Source: Cohnella ginsengisoli
Lineage (GTDB): Bacteria > Bacillota > Bacilli > Paenibacillales > Paenibacillaceae
Length of the DNA stretch: 64,000 nt
Assembly (NCBI RefSeq): GCF_029525555.1
Contig: NZ_JAPDHZ010000006.1
Span: 310,001-374,000 of the forward strand
Direction of reading: 5' to 3'
The notes under the pieces were generated by a model. That model made no database searches, was not told where the DNA came from, and was given only the letters and a program-made list of their open reading frames with translations. The position numbers and the translations under genes were made by a program. Positions 59,946 to 64,000 of this stretch are shown one piece after another; positions within the stretch are counted from its first letter, which is position 1; every line of letters starts with the position of its first letter.

Positions 59946-61049
59946 TCATGATAGACCCCCGCCGCCGCTTTGTCCATCGGAAGCGTCGAACAAGGCGACG
60001 AAGCGCCGCGCCGCGCGGGAGAGATAACGGTCCTTGAGCCAGACGAGCCCCACTTCGGACAGCAGGTCGGCGTCGCGGATCGCGCGGCATTCGATGCCCG
60101 CCAGCGGGAACGTCGACATGACTGACTTCGGCAGCAGCGCGGCGCCGAAGCCGTGGGCGACCAGCGTGAGCGCGATCGCCACGCTCGCGCATTCGCAAAG
60201 GACCCGGGGGCGGAGCTCCGCGTCCGCGAAGGCGCGCATGATCGTCTCGTGCATGACGACCGTGCGGTCCGTCTTCAGCGAGACGAGCGGATAAGCCGAG
60301 AGCTCGGCGAGGGACAGCGGCTCCGTGCCGGCGCTGACCGCCGGTTCGTCATACACCGGTCCGCTATGCGCCGGTCCGTCGTGCACCGATCCGCTATGCA
60401 CCGGTCCGTCATGCAAAGGTTCGTCATGCGCCTGTCCGTCATGCACCGGTCCGCTATGCGCCGGTCCGTCGTGCACCGATCCTCCGGCTTGCGCCTGGAC
60501 CGCGCCGCCCGCTGCTTTCCCTGCGCCCGCCGGCAGCAGCGCGACGATCGGGTCCGAAGGGAGCGGCCGGATCTCGTAGCGCGCCGCGCCGCCGGGGGCT
60601 TCGAACGGCAGCCGCGCGACGGCGATCTCGATCTCGCGGCGGTCCAGCCGCTCGCCGAGCAGGTGATGGTCGCCTTCGCTCAGCTTGAAGCTGACGTTCG
60701 GATACCGCTCCCTGAATCGGCCGAGCGGGCCGGGCAGCAGCGACGTGCAGGACACGACGGCGCCGACCGACAGTACGCCGCTCACGCCCTCGTCCAGCTC
60801 CCGCACTTCCGCCACGGTCTCCTCCAGCTGGCGGAGCAGTCCGGCCGCGCGATCCCGAAGACGCTCGCCGGCCGGCGTCAGCCGCAGCCGCTTGCCGGAG
60901 CGGTCGAAGAGCGCGACGCCGAGCTCCTCCTCGATCAGCCGCATCTGCCGGCTGAGCGGCGGCTGCTCCATATGAAGCTTTTTGGCGGCGGACGTGATCT
61001 GGCCTTCTTCGGCCACCGTCAAAAAGTAACGCAGCTGCCTGACATCCAT
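59946..61049 (-). CDS. LysR-family regulator with a pentapeptide-repeat insertion
   Basis: 367 residues. N-terminal winged helix-turn-helix (MDVRQLRYFLTVAEEGQITS; AAKKLHMEQPPLSRQMRLIE) and LysR effector-binding domain (FRERYPNVSFKLSEGDHHLL). Between the two effector subdomains a ~45-residue insert of HDGPA/HSGPV-type five-residue repeats interrupts the usual ~300-residue fold at about residues 193-237. ATG with AGGAGGAG upstream. Divergent from the branched-chain aminotransferase gene, with an inverted repeat between them, so probably its regulator. Confidence 0.9.
   Translation of the reverse strand: MDVRQLRYFLTVAEEGQITSAAKKLHMEQPPLSRQMRLIEEELGVALFDRSGKRLRLTPAGERLRDRAAGLLRQLEETVAEVRELDEGVSGVLSVGAVVSCTSLLPGPLGRFRERYPNVSFKLSEGDHHLLGERLDRREIEIAVARLPFEAPGGAARYEIRPLPSDPIVALLPAGAGKAAGGAVQAQAGGSVHDGPAHSGPVHDGQAHDEPLHDGPVHSGSVHDGPAHSGPVYDEPAVSAGTEPLSLAELSAYPLVSLKTDRTVVMHETIMRAFADAELRPRVLCECASVAIALTLVAHGFGAALLPKSVMSTFPLAGIECRAIRDADLLSEVGLVWLKDRYLSRAARRFVALFDASDGQSGGGGLS
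60340..60482. repeat. 15-bp minisatellite inside the LysR gene
   Basis: About nine 15-bp units built from CCGGTCCGCTATGCG and CCGGTCCGTCGTGCA-type words, encoding His-Asp/Ser-Gly/Glu-Pro-Ala/Val repeats. The unit length is a multiple of three, so copy-number change keeps frame. Confidence 0.88.
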
Positions 61050-61080
61050 CGTCCGCTCCTCCTCGCTTGATTCGTTTATC

Positions 61081-61097
61081 CATACCCTGAAGGTATG
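61081..61097. promoter_or_regulatory. LysR-type binding site candidate
   Basis: CATACC-CTGAA-GGTATG, an inverted repeat with a five-base centre, lies in the divergent gap 31 bp from the LysR start and 80 bp before the aminotransferase start. Suits autoregulation and control of the aminotransferase. Confidence 0.5.
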
Positions 61098-61177
61098 TTA
61101 ATCGTATAAATCAGATATTTCAAATATATTCCCGTTCGCGTTATTCTACAAGCAACACGTTGCAGGAGGGAACGAAA

Positions 61178-62549
61178 ATGGAACGAAGAGCGCAGGACGG
61201 CATGTCAATGAACGGAATCCGGGGGCTTCAGAGCCGGATGCCGCCGGTCAGAAAAAGACGCAAGGGGCGGACGTCGGCGGGGAACGGAGAGGGAGGAAGC
61301 CGCGCGTTCGCGGCGGATACGACCGTCGAATCCGCGGCAGGCGAAGCCGACGACGCTACCCGGAACATTTGTAACGTCTCCGCAGCGAACGGGGACTCGC
61401 CTCCACTTGCCTCTTCGCCCCCACCAGCGTCTTCGCCTCCGCCCGCGCCTACGCCGGCGGCCCGCAAGGTCCGCGAGCTGCTGGAAGGCCAGGGCGGGCT
61501 CGGCTTCGGACGTTATTTTACCGATCATATGCTGCTCATGGATTACGAGGAAGGCGCAGGCTGGGGCGAGCCGCGGATCGTGCCCTACGGACCGTTGCTG
61601 CTGGACCCGGCGGCGAAGGTTTTCCATTACGGACAGACGGTGTTCGAGGGCATGAAGGCGTTCAAGTGGAAGGACGGCCGGGCGAGGCTGTTCAGGCCGC
61701 TGGATCATGTCCGCCGCCTGAACCGTTCCTGCGCGCGCCTGTGCGTGCCGGCGGTGGACGAAGGGTGCCTGCTGCGAGCGCTTCGGCGGCTCGTGGCCGC
61801 GGACGCGGATTGGATTCCCGACGCGCCGGGCACCTCGCTGTATATCCGTCCGTTCGTCGTCGCGACCGAGACGCAGCTTGGCGTGGCGCCTTCCCGGTCC
61901 TATCGATTCGTCGTCATCTGCTCGCCTGTGGGGGCTTATTACGCCGAGGGCGTGCGTCCAGTCGCGATTTACGTGGAAACGGAACACGTTCGCGCGGTTG
62001 CCGGCGGCGTGGGAGACGCCAAGACGGCAGGGAACTATGCGGCAGGGCTCAAGGCGCAGGAGGCTGCCGCGCGGAGGGGCTGCGCCCAGGTGCTGTGGCT
62101 GGACGGCGTCGAACGCGAATACGTCGAGGAAGTCGGGAGCATGAACGCGTTTTTTCGCTTCGGCGACGAGGTCGTCACGCCGCCGCTAGGCGGGAGCATC
62201 TTGGCGGGGGGTTACCCGGGATTCGGTAATCAATCTGCTCCGGGACTGGGGAGTATCCGTCCGCGAGCGCCGCATTAAGATCGACGAGGTGGCGGCGGGC
62301 TTGCGGGACGGCACGCTGCGCGAGGCGTTCGGCACGGGCACCGCCGCGGTCGTCTCCCCGATCGGCAGCCTGCATTGGCGCGGAGTGCGGCGGACCGTCG
62401 GCGACGGGGAGCCCGGCGAGCTGTCGAAGCGGCTGTACGAGACGCTGACCGGCATTCAGCGCGGCGAGCTGCCGGATCCGCACGGCTGGATGGCGCTCGT
62501 GCCCGACGCGGCGAATAGCGCTGCCGTGGCGGACGAGGGCCGGCGATGA
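61178..62549 (+). CDS. ilvE: Branched-chain amino acid aminotransferase with N-terminal extension (frameshifted at 62206-62211)
   Basis: PLP enzyme of fold type IV, about 456 residues. The catalytic part starts near residue 100 (GFGRYFTDHMLLMDYEEGAG). It has HYGQTVFEGMKAFKWKDG, RLNRSCARLC, LYIRPFVVATETQLGV, the PLP lysine in GGVGDAKTAGNYAAGL and the Glu region YVEEVGSMNAFF. Six G at 62206-62211 split it; five rejoin GSILAG with VTRDSVINLLRDWGVSV. The first ~95 residues are low complexity (Arg/Lys, then Ala/Asp, then Ser/Pro runs) and absent from normal IlvE proteins. ATG 61178 has GGAGGG 6 bases upstream, so the extension looks translated. Final step of Val/Leu/Ile synthesis. Confidence 0.88.
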
Positions 62550-62617
62550 TATCATCGGTGTAGAAGGCCTTCGGGCCCATCGTCCGGCTGCAGCCAGAGA
62601 GAAGGTCTGTTTTTTCT

Positions 62618-63729
62618 ATGATAACGCTCATCGTCGCGCTCGCCGTCGTATTGCTGCTGGCGGTAGCCGTCTACGCCGTGCTCGCCTTGGATCCGGTATT
62701 CGGCGCGCAGGCTTACCGGGATCGCGGACATCGCCTCCACAAGTCTCCGCAGTTCAAGGACGGCAAATTCCGCTACCCGCTGCCGACCGCGATGGTGACG
62801 TCGGCAGCGGACTATCTGTCCATGCTGCGCGACTTCGCGAAGCGGCGGCCGAACGCCCGGCCCGCGCCCGGTCGCCTCCCCGTCGTGAAGCTCGACACGG
62901 CCGGGCTCGGCCGTCCCGGGCCGCTCCGCGTCACCTGGTTCGGCCATTCCGCGTCGCTGCTTGAGATCGGCGGCCGCACGATTCTCCTCGATCCGATGCT
63001 GGGCCGCGCGCCCTCGCCTTTCCCTCGCTTCGGCGGCAAACGCTATGCCGATACGATGCCCTTCGAGATCGAGGAGCTGCCGCCGATTGATGCTGTCGTC
63101 TTTTCGCACGACCATTACGATCATCTGGACTACGGCACCGTGCGGCGGCTCCATCCCAAGGTCGGCCGCTTTTTCGTGCCGCTAGGCGTTGGCGCGCATC
63201 TGCGCAGGTGGGGCGTAGACGAGAGCCGCATCGAGGAGCACGACTGGCACGAGACGTTCGAATGGGAGGGACTGCGGCTGTCCTGCTTGCCGGCCCGGCA
63301 TTTCTCGGGCAGGGGGGCTGACCGGGCGGGACGCGACCTTGTGGTGCTCCTGGGCGATCGAAGGCGGGGGGCAAAAAGTATTTTTCAGCGGTGACAGCGG
63401 TTATGGACCGCACTTCGCGGAGATCGGCGAGCGATTCGGTCCGTTCGATCTCGCGCTCATGGAATGCGGACAGTACGATCCGCGCTGGGCGGCGATCCAC
63501 ATGTCGCCGGAGGAGACCGTTCAAGCACACGTCGACGTTAGGGGAGGAACGCTGCTGCCGGTTCATTGGGGCGCATTCACGCTGGCGCTGCACGAATGGA
63601 ACGATCCGATTCGCAGGGCGTCCGCCGAGGCGGCCCGCAGAGACGTGCGGATCATCTCGCCGCGCATCGGGGGAGACCGTAGAGATCGACGGCGCGAACG
63701 TTGGGGCGACTGCGGAATGGTGGAGGTGA
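62618..63729 (+). CDS. MBL-fold hydrolase, UlaG/NAPE-PLD-like, membrane-anchored (two frameshifts)
   Basis: About 370 residues. An N-terminal transmembrane anchor (LIVALAVVLLLAVAVYAVLA) precedes the MBL domain: WFGHSASLLEIGG, metal ligands in FSHDHYDHLDYGT, then FSGDSGYGPHFAEIG and LLPVHWGAFTLALHEW. Six G at 63312-63317 and five G at 63669-63673 break it; one fewer in each restores it. Similar to N-acyl-phosphatidylethanolamine phospholipase D-like proteins. The true substrate is unknown. The DMT permease follows by 9 bp. Confidence 0.85.
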
Positions 63730-63738
63730 TAGAGCCCT

Positions 63739-64000
63739 GTGCCCAAGGCCGTCTATGTCGCGCTTGTCCTGCTCAGTCTCATTTGGGGCGGTTCATTCTA
63801 TTTTATTAAAATGCTGGTGGATGACTTCGGGTCGTGGGGCGTCTCCTTCCTCCGATCGGCATTCGGTCTTGTCTCCGTGACGGCGATCATGCTGGCGATG
63901 CGCAAGCCATTCGGGTTTCGCGGCGTCCGATGGCCCGCGATGGCGTTCGTCGCGATCGTGAACACCGCTTTGCCCTGGTTTCTCATCGCGCACAGCGAGA
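63739..64000 (+). CDS. EamA/DMT-family permease, cut by the window end
   Basis: N-terminal 87 residues of a drug/metabolite transporter: VYVALVLLSLIWGGSFYFIK with the typical WG-S-F motif, then FLRSAFGLVSVTAIMLAMRK and AFVAIVNTALPWFLIAHSE. GTG start at 63739 with GGAGGTGAT about 8 bases upstream, overlapping the previous stop region. The rest lies beyond 64000. Confidence 0.9.
   Translation, partial: MPKAVYVALVLLSLIWGGSFYFIKMLVDDFGSWGVSFLRSAFGLVSVTAIMLAMRKPFGFRGVRWPAMAFVAIVNTALPWFLIAHSE

Overview
The window looks like the chromosome of a GC-rich, carbohydrate-degrading member of the Paenibacillaceae (Paenibacillus/Cohnella type). This is an inference from gene content: Lpl-type sugar ABC importers paired with YesM/YesN two-component systems, S-layer-homology (SLH) domains, LacI-type operators, many intracellular glycosidases, AGGAGG ribosome binding sites, and ECF41 and LysR regulators. 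No rRNA, tRNA or CRISPR array was seen.

Layout. 0-2.1 kb: ECF41 sigma factor and a DUF4405 membrane protein (+). 2.2-12.3 kb (-): sugar importer operon in the order permease, permease, binding lipoprotein, YesM, YesN, GH2 glycosidase. 12.4-13.0 kb: a seven-unit palindromic repeat array and a complete cobalamin riboswitch with no obvious target. 13.3-26.2 kb (-): a LacI regulator, then binding protein, two permeases, GH78 and GH106 rhamnosidase-like enzymes, GH36 alpha-galactosidase and an SGNH esterase, which reads as uptake and trimming of rhamnogalacturonan-type oligosaccharides. 26.3-29 kb: a secreted multidomain polysaccharide protein with a matching operator. 29.2-31.8 kb: scrap region (YdeI remnant, IS66 remnant, intact IS256 element, more arrays). 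31.8-35.7 kb (-): a third importer with a GHL6-like glycosidase. 36-36.3 kb: another 73-bp-period array. 36.4-38.7 kb: MBL hydrolase, then SRPBCC, EVE and MarR genes. 38.7-50.5 kb: divergent YesN/YesM and binding protein/permeases/GH31/GH43/secreted GH28-type enzyme. 50.6-51.9 kb: CNNM/CBS transporter-like protein. 52.3-52.8 kb: a promoter-to-terminator unit with no convincing protein. 52.8-59.9 kb (-): cobalamin riboswitch with its own terminator, controlling an SLH-anchored transcobalamin-like protein, a DUF4430 lipoprotein and a complete ECF transporter. 59.9-64 kb: LysR, branched-chain aminotransferase, MBL hydrolase and a DMT permease cut by the window end.

The most interesting biology is the riboswitch-controlled B12 uptake locus. 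Its surface protein joins the two folds of vertebrate intrinsic factor/transcobalamin (a DUF4430 beta domain and an alpha/alpha toroid) to three SLH repeats. The second is a set of intergenic palindrome arrays that keep a 72-74 bp period at three sites although the sequence between palindromes differs.

Important caution: about thirty genes are split by a frameshift. Nearly every break is exactly one extra base in a homopolymer of five or more. This looks like a sequencing or assembly bias rather than decay, so coordinates below span the whole repaired gene and breakpoints are given in each entry.
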